Notes: a model not told the origin generated them from the letters alone. Positions 23,301-35,730 are shown, counted from the first letter of the stretch. The stretch: 64,000 nucleotides of DNA from Vanilla planifolia (GCA_023846275.1 CM043869.1:32990737-33054736), one strand, 5' to 3'. Numbers and translations: made by a program.

Positions 23301-26300
23301 GTGGTTACTCTTGGTTATATCTTTTTCTCATTTTCTAAAATTGTGCATATTATATTTTGGTTAGGTAACATTGATGTATTTTACCCTCATTTATTTGTCA
23401 CACCTCTCATAGTGTTTATTATAGTCATTAGTTTTAATTGGGTCATCTTGAACCTTAATCTTTTAAGTAAATCTCTTTATTAATTCGTCTATTGGTCCAT
23501 TAAACTGTCTATTCCTTTGTTTGATCTCTCTCTAGACCCTTATTGGACAATCTGATTTCTTTGTCAAAGCATCCGATAAACATTAGACAATCAATTGAAT
23601 TGTCCAACAAAGAGATTGGACAATTTTCTCAAAATTATTTAACTATCTAATACCCTCATTGGTATGATAAATCTCTCATCAAGCCCGCATTGGATCATTT
23701 GATCGCTATTTGATAGAAACTCTTATTAAAATATCATAATTGTCATGTTATCCTATACCCACATCAGACCATTGGACAAAGACTCGTCTTTTTCTTAAAG
23801 ATGATCGGACCATCCGATCAATTGATTAGATTGTTAGATTTTCTCTTGGTGCCTTTGTTTTCCAAAGCCAAGAGTTCTAATTCCTTTACAAAGTCTCAGT
23901 GTTCCTAATGTGATATATTTCTCTTTGAGAACTCTAAAGTAACCCATAACATATTTTAAAATAAGAACATATGATGTTGATTGGAATCAAAACTTAATTG
24001 AATTGAGAGGGAAATCATTACTTTTCTTACAAAGCAAACCCTCTCAAATCCTCTCTAAAAATTCTCCCTTTTCTTTTCATTTTTGCAAGATTAACCTTTT
24101 TAAATCTTTCCCTAAGTATCAAGATATTTCTAAGTGTGATTGCTCTGCCTATTAACATGAATCTTGCCACAACCATGCATGAGAAGTTTTGGATTTAGGA
24201 AAATAGGAATTTTTAGTCTAGGTTTTAATTAATTAATAATTTAAAGAATTTAATAATTCATTTGATTAAAACTATATAGAAAATTGTATTTCTCATATTT
24301 TCTATTTCATATAACTCCTAAAGTTTTACTAAAAAAATTTTAAATTATTTATTTAGCAAACTCTTACTTCCATAATTTGTTCACATTTTTTCAACTTTTT
24401 TTGTTATCTTAAATATTTTATTTTATATTCACCTCTCTCTTTATGAGATATGTCCAACATTGTGATCATTATGATCTTATCAAAAGTATATATTTTTAAA
24501 ATAATATTAAATATATATATATGAAAATTAATCACATTAAGCTATTATATCAATGCTCTTACATAGAAGTGTGTTTTGGTCGCCTCCCTCTTTATGGGTT
24601 ATATCTGACATTATGATTATTCTTACTAAATAAATATAATTCTAAAATAATATTAAATTTATAAATGAAAATTAATCACATTATGATGTTATATCAATGC
24701 TCTTACATGGAAGTGTTTGGGTGAGGACATGTTGGAGTCTAGAATAATTCAATAGTTCCTTTAATTTTCTTATTATTGAAGTCTCAATCAATTTCCATAG
24801 GTGGTGTATGGCAATTATGAGCATGATTTTTTGCAATACTTATGGTTAATCGATTGTAACAAAGCATCATCATTGGACTCTAATTCGATATCAAGTTCTT
24901 CAAATAATCATTTTATCCAAATTCCCTCACAAAACACCATTTTCCATGATTCTTATTTTCTGGGTATATAAGACTCGTCTTAAATAGTAATTTCCAATGA
25001 TTGATATAAAGTAATCCTCTGCATTATCAGGTGCCCAAATTTGGTTTTTTCTTGTTTGAATTGAGTATGAATAATGGTATCAAAGTTTTTAAAGTGTTGA
25101 ATTAAGTGTGAATTTATCTCATAAGGAACACTCATGTTAGTCTATCGTAATCATCGATGGATGAAAGCATTGCAAAACTGTATGGTGATTTATATGGCTG
25201 ATTATGAAAGATCTTCACATGTGTTTTGAAACTTGACACATTTCACTATGCAATAAATTTTTGTATGTTCTTGAATCATAATGGAAACAATTTCTCAAGA
25301 AAAAGAAATTATGGATGCTTTAACCTATAATGTCAAAACAAGACTTGATTAGCTTGATCATGAAGGAAAGAGTGAAGCACAAACTTGGAAAAGTTAAATA
25401 TCTAGACTCTCAATTGTCAACTTTATGAACTTACCCACTTTTAGAGTCATCTCCTATGAGAGGGTATTAACTCAGGCATTGCTTGCCATTGCTAGTTGTT
25501 CTCCCTAAATACAAATCTGAAAAATGCACACATATGCTTGAAAAATTTAGTGAGAACTATGTTACTAATAGATAATAAATTATAATATAAAATATGAGGA
25601 ATTAAATTTAGGATTAGGCCCTAGATTAATGCTATTGACCTCATTTCTATGATATGATATTGAGTCTCATTGTAGGAACTATAGTTAGGAAATATTTGAA
25701 TTTCTAGTAATGTAATAAGGGGCTCTTAAATTCATAATCCAATCACTTGGTTGATCTTTTTTACTGTGAAAGCTCTTTCGATATTATCTTTATGTGCCAT
25801 AAATTTGGTTTGCAGCAATGGGAAATGTGAAACCTAATTTTGGTTGATGGAAGAACTTTTGAAGTAGCTCCACTTACTCATTGCTAAAGAGTATGGGTTT
25901 GTTGAAGTGGATTTCTCTTTCATCGCTGTATTACCTTTACTTTCTCTTTGTTTTACTTGTTTCTAACCTTGTTGCGTTAATCACACCAAAACCTTCCCTT
26001 TTTATGTTGGACATCATTTATAATTGTTGTTTTCCTCGAACAACAAGATCTGTGTTTTCGTTATTGTAGGGTGGACTTTTGGGTCCCATCATAGTCTTTT
26101 TCATACTATATTGAATGCCTGTCATATTCTTAAGAGTTGTTTCATTGATTAAACTCTCCCTCAAACATCACTCTCAATTGAGAGCTTTTGGTCATTCATT
26201 TATGACTATTTTCTCGTATTTTTCTCCATATCCCAGGCAATCCCATTACTATTCTTTCAATACATCTACTCAATTCCATTATTGATTAAGTTTGCTGAGT

Positions 26301-27302
26301 TGTTGAGTGGCAAAATGATCTAACACATCATGGAGATTAATCACAAGTTTAAGCTCTTGGAATTATTCTTGATATTTGAACTTGCCTCACTTTTGGCTTC
26401 TTATGTCTTCTTAGCAATCTCATTCGAGAGCAAGTTTTCTCCAATTTCGTCAGTTAAAGAGGTGATAAATTATGACTTGACCATGTGTTTTCCCTAACTT
26501 TTCATGTTTTGAATATTGGATCTTCTTTATTTAGCTAAACTACAACTTCAATAAGGTAGTCATCCTTCCCTTTTTTCATAAATGAACATGATCATAGATG
26601 TAGATCATTGCAAGTAGTAGTTTTGATTTGATTTGATTTGTGACTAGTGATAAAGATTGGAGTGTTGTTGATATCCCTTGCTTTATTGATTGGACTCTGG
26701 ATGTTCTCCAAACACACTCTTCTTGTTGACCATGGACTAAAGCTTTTAGTTCTTCACAGAGAGTTCTAATGTCTGAAGAAATATAATAATTTTTCCCTTT
26801 GTTTTAAACAAAAAAATATGAGTATGATTAGTGGGAAACAAAACAGTAAATACAACTAGTTGAATCCTATAATTGATAAAACAATACATACAAATATGAA
26901 CAAGCAATTCAAAGAAACAAGTCAATGTAGAATAATTCCATGGTATTGCTTGCATGTTTCTTGTCACAAATCTAGGCTTTGAACTTAAACAACTTCTTGG
27001 TGTATTATTGCAATAAATTTGCATCAGAGTTGCCTACTGATTATTGGCTCTATGATAAAGTATATGATGTGTCTCCCAAAAGTTTTTGATCGATTAACAT
27101 GATAACTTTTACTTTGCTTCTAGTTGTTTTTAATGATGATTCTTATCATATAAGTATTTCACATCTTATTTGTAACTGTTCCCCTTAATTCGTACCTTTC
27201 TGCGCTTCACACCCTTAAGGTTTATTAAGAACTTCAATGTTGTTTACTTGTGCTGCTTCTTCATCTGTTCTCAATTTTGTGTTATTTGATATTTCAATGC
27301 AG
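20323..27302 (+). other. 7.0 kb intron, mostly unassigned
   Basis: The intron starts with gcatgt (or gtatat nine bases later) and ends tgcag. It includes a 95-codon open frame at 20784-21071, a G-rich stretch at 21.4-21.7 kb, a region rich in ggacaatt/catccgatc words at 23.52-23.83 kb and a tandem duplication at 24.43-24.72 kb. I recognise no transposon proteins in it. Confidence 0.7.
24430..24719. repeat. Tandem duplication of about 140 bp
   Basis: The copies at 24430-24577 and 24582-24719 align through cacctctctctttatgagat / cgcctccctctttatgggtt, aaaataatattaaat, gaaaattaatcacatta and tatcaatgctcttacat. Divergence of roughly 15-20% by eye makes it old. Confidence 0.8.
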
Positions 27303-27462
27303 AGTTAAAAAACATGATCTTCCCTCTATAGATGTAATGGAATTTTGCAATGAAAATCTTCTAGCTTGTGGAAGTGATGACGAACATGGTGGTTCAGCTA
27401 CTGTGCAATTATGGGATATTGAATCGCCACAATCCTTTATAAACTTTCCTGCAAATACTTCT
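27303..27462 (+). CDS. WD40 gene exon: blade 4
   Basis: The acceptor is caatgcag and the donor TCT|gtaagt (consensus). It completes an Arg codon, then has 53 codons reading VKKHDLPSIDVMEF, NENLLACGSDDEHGGSATV and QLWDIESPQSF. The LACGSDD...VQLWD pattern is a canonical WD blade, here with a loop (EHGGSA) between strands b and c. It ends in phase 0. Confidence 0.92.
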
Positions 27463-27529
27463 GTAAGTTTATGTCATCTTAGTCCACTGAACTTTGTTCC
27501 CAATCATATACTGAGTAGTCGATCCACAG

Positions 27530-27578
27530 TTTATTACATCAATCAAAGTGAATCCAGATTGCAGCACCCTAATAACAG
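27530..27578 (+). CDS. WD40 gene micro-exon: start of blade 5
   Basis: This 49-base exon lies between tccacag and ACAG|gtgcaa. It reads FITSIKVNPDCSTLIT plus one base, the strand a-b part of a blade. The introns around it are only 67 and 103 bases, in sharp contrast to the multi-kilobase introns elsewhere. The phase (0 in, 1 out) fits both neighbours. Confidence 0.9.
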
Positions 27579-27681
27579 GTGCAACTTGTCATCTTCAGGC
27601 ATAGTTTGCAAATATTTGTGCAGTAATTTCTACATTGAAATCAGCTGACTGTTATCTGGTTTTTTCACTCCATAAGAATAG

Positions 27682-27764
27682 GTGCTGGTGATGGAACAGT
27701 TGGCTTGTTTGATATTCGCACGTGTAATGCAATTAATTATTTGTCTGTTGGAACAGATTACGAG
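27682..27764 (+). CDS. WD40 gene exon: end of blade 5
   Basis: The acceptor is aatag and the donor GAG|gtaaga. It completes the Gly codon and reads AGDGTVGLFDIRT...VGTDYE. GAGDGTVGLFDIR is the classic GSxDGTVxLWD strand. It ends in phase 0. Confidence 0.92.
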
Positions 27765-27871
27765 GTAAGATGTCTATTCATTCTATTGTGGCAGTGCTGT
27801 TCTGTGGCATATTTTTTTCAGTCATTGTTCATTTTTACAGTGAACGTGAACTGTGTTCTTATTTGATGCAG

Positions 27872-28092
27872 GTTACATCTGTTTCATTTAGCAACTGTGG
27901 CACATACTTTTGTGCCTCTAGCACTTCTAACAGTACCCTTGTGTGGGATACAAGACTCATGCCAACAAATGTTCAACAAATGCACTTGGGGAAGGCTTCT
28001 GAAGTAAGGGACATGGATTTGGTCAGGCCATTACATTGTTTGAGCCATGGAAAGCAAATGCCTACAGCAGAACATATTGGCCAACTTCCTGG
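27872..28092 (+). CDS. WD40 gene exon: blade 6 and inter-blade insert
   Basis: The acceptor is gatgcag and the donor CCTGG|gtgagt. It has 73 codons plus two bases: blade VTSVSFSNCGTYFCASS...STLVWDTR, followed by about 45 residues without WD pattern (LMPTNVQQMHLGK...LSHGKQMPTAEHIGQLPG). The latter is a long loop or linker before the next blade. Confidence 0.92.
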
Positions 28093-28611
28093 GTGAGTTC
28101 TGGTATTGTAATTTGTTTTCAAATATCCAGGCTTTTGAAATCATAGGAACTTATTTTGCTAGTCCTTAACCATTTGTTTAGGTAGTTAAATATTGTTGGA
28201 CTACAAATGTCCAGTCTAGTGCATTGTGAATAGTTGTAGGCTTCTTTTGAGTGGTAGTGAGAGGCATGTATTCTTATGTAATGTGGGGAGTGCTTTGTTT
28301 GTTAGATTATTTGATTGCCAATGTTAGCCTTATGAACCCCAAAAATAGTGATGAATGAATCATTGTTGATGCTAACCTTAGGAATATCAAAGGAATCATG
28401 ACATGATCACATGGATAGCTAATGGAATTAGGAAGAAAACTTTGATTGACTATTCTTTTGAAACTAGATTAATCATACACTATACTTTTCCTATTTTTTC
28501 ATCCTAGTGGCACCGTCATGATTAGCCTTGATTATAGTGTATAGTAGGTTCTCCGTATCTTTATGAGGATAATCTGTTTATTCATTAACAAGGCTATAAA
28601 TAGGTAAGAAA

Positions 28612-29061
28612 ATGCTTGCTTTTAATCAAGCTTCGGAAACCAATAAATCATCCTTGGGTTTGAGCAAGTCATCGCCTTCGGTAATTGTGGCAAATGACAA
28701 GTGCATGGATAACGAATGTATCAATAAGCGACTAGGAATAGATCTTAGCATCCAAGGAAAGGACCATTGTGAAGGGATGGAAGACATTGTGATCCCTAGG
28801 ACAGGTTGTATAGATCTAGGGCAAGGGAGGAGGTGGCGAGAAGTCCTAAGAGGAGGGAGGACTTATTCAATCTCCAAGGCAAAAAAAATGGAAATTAATT
28901 ATGTCAAATTTTGGGCTAATAAGCTCTATCCTAACTTTTCATTTGAGATTAGATGTAGAAAATTGGAAACTTGTATGGATAACCTAAGCTTTGTACATTT
29001 GGACCTTTGCTTGATAGAAAGGAGTCAAAGGAATCATTCGTGCACCTGCAGAAAGTGTTGA
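28612..29061 (+). CDS. Intronic open frame of 149 codons, not recognised
   Basis: This is one of the longest free + strand frames inside the host introns. The product is polar, with Cys-rich ends (KCMDNEC near residue 30, CTCRKC at the C-terminus) and a basic middle (GRRWREVLRGGR). I recognise no domain. It could be a fragment of LINE ORF1 or another element's gag, or chance. There is no splice context tying it to the host gene and its phase would not serve as a host exon as a whole. Confidence 0.15.
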   Translation: MLAFNQASETNKSSLGLSKSSPSVIVANDKCMDNECINKRLGIDLSIQGKDHCEGMEDIVIPRTGCIDLGQGRRWREVLRGGRTYSISKAKKMEINYVKFWANKLYPNFSFEIRCRKLETCMDNLSFVHLDLCLIERSQRNHSCTCRKC

Positions 29062-30509
29062 AATCATTTCTTCCAGGAAAAGTCTTTGTTTGAAATTTTT
29101 GAATTCTAATGTTTGTGTTTGGTAGGGAAAGATAGAGGGGGGTGTATGTGTTTTATTTAGGAATTGGTGTTATAGAATTTGGTTTCCTGTATTAATATTT
29201 GATTTCCATTTTTAAAATGAAATAATTACGTGGAAGGGATTGTTCTAAAAATTCTCTAATTGGAATTTTAACTTTTTTCAAAATAACATAGAAATATGTT
29301 ATTAACAAGCACAATATTTTTTATATTTTAGAAAAAAAATGAAATTTTAAATATTAAAGCATCATTTTGGATGTTGAAATTCAAAGGAAAAATAGAAAAC
29401 TTTTTATTTAACTAGAGCTCTTGGGTTAATTATTCAGTTGTTTCTTGCTCTTATCAAATTGTGCTGAAGACTTAGCAACACAATTATGGCGTTATCCATT
29501 TTAGTGATAGCTATTTCAATTATGCCTTTTTAGAAAAGATATTAGTTTTTCATATTTATGTTGTCGTTAGCTGATTGCTAGAGTAATTGACTAATAACAA
29601 TTTACTGAAGTGAATGTTAAATTATTTGATTTTCAATGGATTTTGGATTTAGCAAACCTTGTTTCTTTTAATGAACGTTAACTGTTACAAATGTAATGAT
29701 ACAAATTTAGGAATACAAATGTTTAGAAATATTTAGTATTTGAAAGTTAAAGATAAATTTCAAATAAGTTTTTAATGTTCCGCCTAGTTTTAATTCTAAA
29801 TGAGATCCTTTTAGAAATTGATAGTTCGTTCTGTGAATAATATTGAACAAAAATTGTTAATTTTAACTGTCCTTTCATGTATATTTGTTTACTCTGGTGC
29901 ATGAAAATGTATATTCGTAAAATTCTGAGTCTAATTTTTCTCTAACTCATTTCTCACAATAGCTGCATTTTCTGCACCATAAACAGTGCATTAAGTAAGC
30001 TGTGAAGGAAAGCCGCAGCCCATCGAATATTGTTCTTTGATTGATATTTGTACCTTCTTGTCCGTTTTTTCCGTGATTTCCTACCAATCATTTATTGTAA
30101 TTTTGTTCTCCCTATTGGCTCTGATGACGTGATGATGGGCAAGAAAGGAAGTCATTGGCAGTTCCACTGGTTGTTTTCTCAAGCATAACATACATTCCTT
30201 ACCTTGATCTTATTCACATCCCCAAGTTTACCATCTTCACCAAGCCCACTCGACTTTCATGGCCAGCAGAAACATATTACTTCAAACACTAATATCAATA
30301 GAACTGTTAAGCATGTCCTTGTCACCCTTGATTTGAACTACTTTTAGTTTCACTCCAAAATGTCTAATTTCAACCATTTTCACCAAGTATTTAGCAAACT
30401 TTGCAATGATCAAATGAATATATTTAATTTGGAGCCACAGAAGTACCAAGGTACACATTTGTGTATTCATTGACTCTTATCCATGGTTTTGGTTTTTTCA
30501 TTGTTTTTG

Positions 30510-30624
30510 TAGTTTGTAGAGCCTTAAATGATGTCACCAAAAACGAGGGATCATTTTCCTACTTTGTTGGTAGTTTCTAAAGCCTAAAATTGATGTCACC
30601 AACAAAGAAGAATCACAATCTTAC
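30510..30624. repeat. Direct repeat, two copies of about 54 bp
   Basis: The copies at 30510-30562 and 30571-30624 share tagttt..tagagcc and ttgatgtcaccaa. They differ at roughly a quarter of positions. Confidence 0.7.
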
Positions 30625-31184
30625 TCTACAAAAGATAATGAAAATTTCCAATTGTTTGTTACTTCCCTGAAAACTATCTATTTCCTTCACAAGTTTGTGC
30701 TTGATATGCATTCTATCACTCTACAGAACACTGGCATCGCACTGTGCCTTATGCACGTCTCATATGCTGCTTTCAAAGATATTGGAAGCCAGTCCTCTGA
30801 TTATTGCATGGATTGGGGAATAGCAAAAGCAGTTTTCATGTGCAGGGAAGAAAAACGAAGGGGAGATGGTGTTATAATTTAAATATCAATGAAGGGCAAC
30901 TTTGATGTTTCACCAGTACTGCACTTAATGCCAATCTTTTTTCATATATAATGTTAGTTACAACTTATCTGTCTTTTTCTGAACATAAGGGATTTGATTT
31001 ACAGTTAAGCCAGACCTCTAGAATTTATATGCACTTTTCCATAAAAAGATAATAAAGAACGATTTACATTTATTATTAAAAATTGATTTATGTTTGAACA
31101 TTTATGGTGTAGACATAAGCATCATAGGGTTGAACTAATGCATTTTTTATATGCCTTGACCTTGCATGGAATTGAGTTTATTTT

Positions 31185-31725
31185 AGCATTAGTTTGTTGG
31201 TGGATGGCAACTAGTTGAATGCTAAACATAAAATAGGTTTTTGTGGTTAGTCTTTTTGTCAACCTAGCTTTCATGGATGAATTTTGCCAATTCGATGGAT
31301 GCATACAAGTGATCTTGTTGTGAGTTGTAGTGGTTTTTAATGGACAAGAACCCCTTGTGTCTTTGACTACATTTGGGGATCGCACTAACAAGCATTTGAT
31401 ATAGTGAGTGTTTGTTCCTACTCTATTGTTAGCCAAAAATGGAGGAAAACCAAGCTAACAATTGAATGGAAACTAACACTCATTGTATCAAGTATTTCTT
31501 AGGACATTCCCAAAATGCAGTAAAAAACAGAAGTTTCTTGTCCACTAAAACTCATTTGCTTGTATGACATTTAGTGTGTTGGCAAAATGCATCCATGAAA
31601 GCCAAGTTGATAGAATTTTGTCCAGTTTACTATAGTTTTGAGCTAGATGGGTGAAAAAGAGACTAACCACCAAAATTTATTTTATGCTCAACATTCAACT
31701 TGTTGTCATCTACCTCCTAAACATT
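31185..31725. repeat. Large imperfect foldback (inverted repeat)
   Basis: The left arm of about 250 bases and the right arm of about 270 bases are complementary around a 17-base spacer at 31437-31453. The best segment pairs 31268-31290 with 31579-31601 at 22 of 23 positions (cttt-catggatgaattttgcc against ggcaaaat-gcatccatgaaag). The tip is gttagc/gctaac. The outer part pairs 31199-31258 with about 31652-31712. A transcript through this intron could form a long hairpin. No terminal sequence or target duplication that would name a transposon family is clear. Confidence 0.8.
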
Positions 31726-31899
31726 TATTTAACCTTACACCTAAACTAATCATTCCTAAGTTAATATTTGCTCCAAACTTTACAAAGTGCTCACTAATTT
31801 TTCCTGTACGCAATCCTAGCCGAACCCTTCCCCAACTTCATTCATTTTCTGTTATTTAACCATTAAAGATGCATTGCCAAAGTATACTCCCCCAGTTTG

Positions 31900-33540
31900 G
31901 TTAAAACAACCTTTAAATTCAAAAACTTTTGCCTTGATATCCTAGATTTTTTAGATCTTCTCATTTGCTACAAGGCTCACACCAAAGGAAGCTTGATTTG
32001 CTCCATCGTGAAGAAGCTCATGTTTGTGGAATTCACTATTGAGAGTTGGAGTGGTTATTCCTTTCCGTGAATTGTCAGGACCCTTGCTAAGGAAATGGAT
32101 ACCAAAGCATAATAGTCAGACGCCACCACCACTTAGTTAACCAACCTACTTGGTTTGTTGAGAAGTAGCAAGAACAAATTATTGCCCATAAAAAACTTAG
32201 GACCACTTGCATAGTTCAATATACCAAATGCAAATAGATTAATCAAGCTGAGGATGATATCAAATTCCTATTTAGTAGAATGAATAAGAATAAGGCCTAT
32301 AATTCTCCTTGTCTCTTTGACATTGATGGCAACCAAATGGAGACACGTGAGGCCCTATCAAAGAAGGTTATTGATTATTTTATGGACATCTGTAACGGCC
32401 ATAGGTTGAATATCTACACTCCAACCCAAATTGGGAGTTGCCTTTTGAGAGTTCACTCCATTTTCCTGACTAAATCAATCTACCATGGGGAAATGCATAT
32501 GGCTGTATTTTCTTCCCTTGAAACAAATCTCTAGGTCTCAAATGGTTCACCTCAAAATTCATCCATTGTTGGGACATCATTGGGAAGGATTTCTTTAAGG
32601 CAATTCTCCATATCTTCTCAACATGCAAAATGTCACAAAAGCTTTTGGCCATTGCAATTACACTCATTAAAATAAAACATGGATGATGGAACCATGTTCC
32701 TGTTTAGCATGTACTAGTGGTTGCAAAAATCTTAGAAAATTATTTTCAAAATGCCAACCCTCATGTTGAGCACAATGCTTAGGCTCCTTTTTTCAGAAGT
32801 AGGTTGTTTAGCTACAGCTTTTGCTTAGCCAATGGGTTCTTTCATAAATTCAATTCCTACTCCTTTCTCAAAGTCTTTTGTGCCTAAATTGATGCCTCAA
32901 AAGCATTTGATGGTCTTGATAAAATCCACTTGTTACTTCATTCCTAGGACAATGGCTTCCCACCAACCTTTATCAATTTAATCCACACATCTCAAATATT
33001 CACTATTCGATAATTGTCAATGACAGCCCCAAGAGATTCTTCAACTCTTCAATCAGCTTCAGGCCTAGTTGCTCCCTATCCTTACCTGTCTTATGCTTCG
33101 TCATGGATACTTTAACCACTAACCTTATCTTATTCTTGGAAAGTCATAGATTAATGTTAATCAATAAGCTCAACAAACTCATCACAAATATCATCTTTGT
33201 AAATGACCTCATAGGTCTTGATAAGGTTTCCCTATGCTCCAATAGTTGCAAGCCAATATTGACTTCAACACTTATTTAGCAAAGAGCCATATCTTCTTCT
33301 ATAATAAAGTCCATAATGCTCATGAACAAGTAACCCCTCAAAGACTCTCAATCAAGAAATGTCTGATCACCTACATGTACCTTTCTATTCCTATAGAATC
33401 TCAATAGCTGATTGCACTCAAGTTCTTCATAGAATTCAATGAAAATTCAGCTCTTGGTCCATCTGTCTTGTATTTGAAGCATCAAGACTCCAACTAATTA
33501 AAACAACAAAATCTGGAATTCTTTATTTTTGGTGTTAGGT
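31900..33540 (+). mobile_element. Decayed non-LTR retrotransposon (LINE), reverse transcriptase region
   Basis: Frames on the + strand give, in order, the plant LINE pre-RT linker (EDDIKFLFSRMNKNKAYNSP, IDGNQMETREALSKKVIDYF, 32250-32385), a block like WDIIGKDFFKAILHIFSTCK (about 32560-32630), the palm block INASKAFDGLDKIHLL (about 32885-32935, family KAFDRV.W..L), NDSPKRFFNSS (33020-33055, family NGSP.G.F..SRGLRQGDP with the last part lost), and IIFVNDLIGL (about 33190-33220) in place of the catalytic FADD. SIKKCLITYMYLSIPI (about 33345-33395) matches the LPVKYLGVPL block. Stops, frameshifts and the lost catalytic Asp pair show it is inactive. It lies sense to the host gene. Confidence 0.8.
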
Positions 33541-35103
33541 TCTCTCCTTCTCTAAGATAGTGTTGAAAGTTATTAACAACTTAAGAGCTTGATTAATCCT
33601 ATATGTTACTTTGGATAAGAATGGATTATATTTTGTTGTAAAGAGGTTATCCTCCAAAAGCACTTGGGTGATTGGGGTGCTCTTGACGTCATTCTCATAA
33701 ATAAGATAAACATCATTAATATTGTTCGGCATATTTTTGCCTTTGATTACCTATGATTGCATGAATCCATTCATGCTATCATAATCGTCATGACTGCTTG
33801 AATTGCTTTGTGAATAATGGCATCTTAGACTAAAAAAATATTATTATTCACAGAACATCCAAGTTAATTTCAAATCCTCTAAAGAACTAATTTGAAAGAA
33901 ATTATCATCACACTTATCATAGAATAACCTATAATAAGTAAATCTACTTAGTTTCATTCAAATACTTCAAGGTTCGCTTCAATATTTTCCCTTGCTTAAC
34001 ATATTGCAATCTAAACACCAACTAAAACTGATTAGAATTGGCATTGACATGCCTAGTTCCTATAGGTCTTGCAATTCTAAGATATACATTCCCATCTATT
34101 TATTGGCTTCCTAGTTTTGAGTATCATTAATAGTGTATTCTTCACCCAATTGACTAGTATAACATTGCTCTACATGAAGGCATTCCTGATTGGCTATCTT
34201 ATATGTGCAATGCCACTAGTTTAAATATAATTGGTTATCACAATTTTTTGTTTGCTATTTCTAGAAAGAGAGCAATGATTGCATATTTGATTCTTCTTTA
34301 GCTACTTTAAACTCCACCTTATCAGATGGACATTGGAGCTTCTAAAAGCTACTTAAACATTGTTCTTTATTCTAATTGAAAACTATTTGTATCACCCCTC
34401 CCACCTGTTCTTGTCCTAGCTATTCCCATACTTCATCTATTGATCAACCTCATTCTTCCCTCACACTCCTACAATATCCCTCAATTGGCTCATGCTTAAC
34501 CCAGCTATACCAATACTTTGCCCAATTGTACCCAAGTCATAACTATATTTAATGAAAGCTCTCACTTTACTATAACCATGCAGGTTACCTCCCTAATAAT
34601 AACCTTACATCTTCACCCTTCCTATCATTTTTAATTCCTCCTGTACCTTTGTGCCACTCTTGCCTCATATCCATTCCCACCAAACTGCCCATGCCCCACT
34701 TCATAAGCACCATTCATTCTATGCTATTCATTCCTCTTATTTGTTACTTTTTTATCTCCTCACTCACAATCCAATTACTCATTCAATCATATTTATTTCC
34801 ATTACATTACCCATGGCTCTTGTATTTGTGCCCCATCTATTACCTGATTTCTTGCACCACCATGTCCATTCCTTTACCGTCTGTTCTTCTTTTATCCCCT
34901 CCCTTCCAGTCCTCTTATTCATTTGACCATATCATTATCCTTCTCCCGCTATTAGTCTATAATTGTTTTGTAATATTCTTGAATTCTATGGATGTATTTT
35001 ACTTTGGACATTAACTATTTTTTATTCTAGCCTCCATCTCTTTTATAACTTCATAAATAAACCCATATGAATATATTGGAATGGCCTTTACTTTCTTCAA
35101 GAG

Positions 35104-35133
35104 AGAGGAGAAAGAGAGAGAGAGAGAGAGAGA
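35104..35133. repeat. (GA)n microsatellite
   Basis: A run of GA units with a few interruptions at its 5' end (gagaggagaaagagag...). Confidence 0.9.
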
Positions 35134-35479
35134 ACTTGTGTTTATGTTAGCTGTAATTTCTTTTGAAGTAGGTATGAAAATATCTATATATTATGATAAT
35201 GAACAAACTCAAGACTTGAGTAACATTCCCAACATCTTTAGCAACTTAGTTGTCCCCTACTATCTATCTTATTTTTGATATCTTGTTTTAGTGGAAATAA
35301 AGCTTTCAATTATAATTGAAATTGGATGCAACTATCAATTCTCAAAACCAAAACTAACAAATAAAATGTTGAAGGATTCAAATGGTATTGAATTCCTTCT
35401 TTAGTTTTGTGTTAATCAAGATGGTGATTAGTCCTTTGAGTTGCTAAGCTAATAATATTTCTTTTTGTGTCTTGTTCAG

Positions 35480-35566
35480 CCATGTTGATGAGGGTGATCA
35501 AGGAGTAAATGATGCTCAATGGCTTCATAAAGAGCCAGTATTAATAACTGTCAGTGGGGATGGGAG
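35480..35566 (+). CDS. WD40 gene exon: start of blade 7
   Basis: The acceptor is ttgttcag and the donor GGGAG|gtaagt. It completes a Gly codon, then reads HVDEGDQGVNDAQWLHKEP, then VLITVSGDG, plus two bases. VND.QW....LITVSGDG is the strand a-b pattern of a WD blade. Confidence 0.9.
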
Positions 35567-35654
35567 GTAAGTTATTGTTCTAGCTCTTTTGTGTCTTTTT
35601 TAATGCTATATGTTTCTCCTTGCAACTTACGTATATTTTGTGTGCAATCAACAG

Positions 35655-35730
35655 CCTAGCAATGTGGGATGTTACTTTAGGTAAGCCATGCATCAGGCAT
35701 TTAGCCAGCCATACCAGATGTGTTAATACT
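35655..35730 (+). CDS. WD40 gene exon: end of blade 7
   Basis: The acceptor is tcaacag and the donor ACT|gtaagt. It completes a Ser codon and reads LAMWDVTLGKPCIRHLASHT, then RCVNT. It has a clear MWD and the start of the last blade, and ends in phase 0. Confidence 0.92.

Larger units (their letters stand above)
28093..35479 (+). other. 7.4 kb intron with foldback and LINE
   Basis: The intron is bounded by gtgagt and ttgttcag in phase 2. It contains a 149-codon open frame (28612-29061) without recognised homology, a short direct repeat (30510-30624), a foldback (31185-31725) and a LINE remnant (31900-33540). 29,062-30,500 and 33,740-35,479 show no assignable feature apart from a (GA)n tract at 35104-35133. 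Confidence 0.8.

Noticed and set aside
27045..27070. A ggctctatgataaagt word resembling a primer binding site complement
   Set aside because: It has too many mismatches and no LTR or gag next to it; it sits just before a host exon.
34649..35014. A 121-codon + strand open frame rich in Ile, Leu, Ser and Pro
   Set aside because: A pyrimidine-rich strand gives long low-complexity frames; a second frame is open over the same bases, and no domain or splice context supports it.
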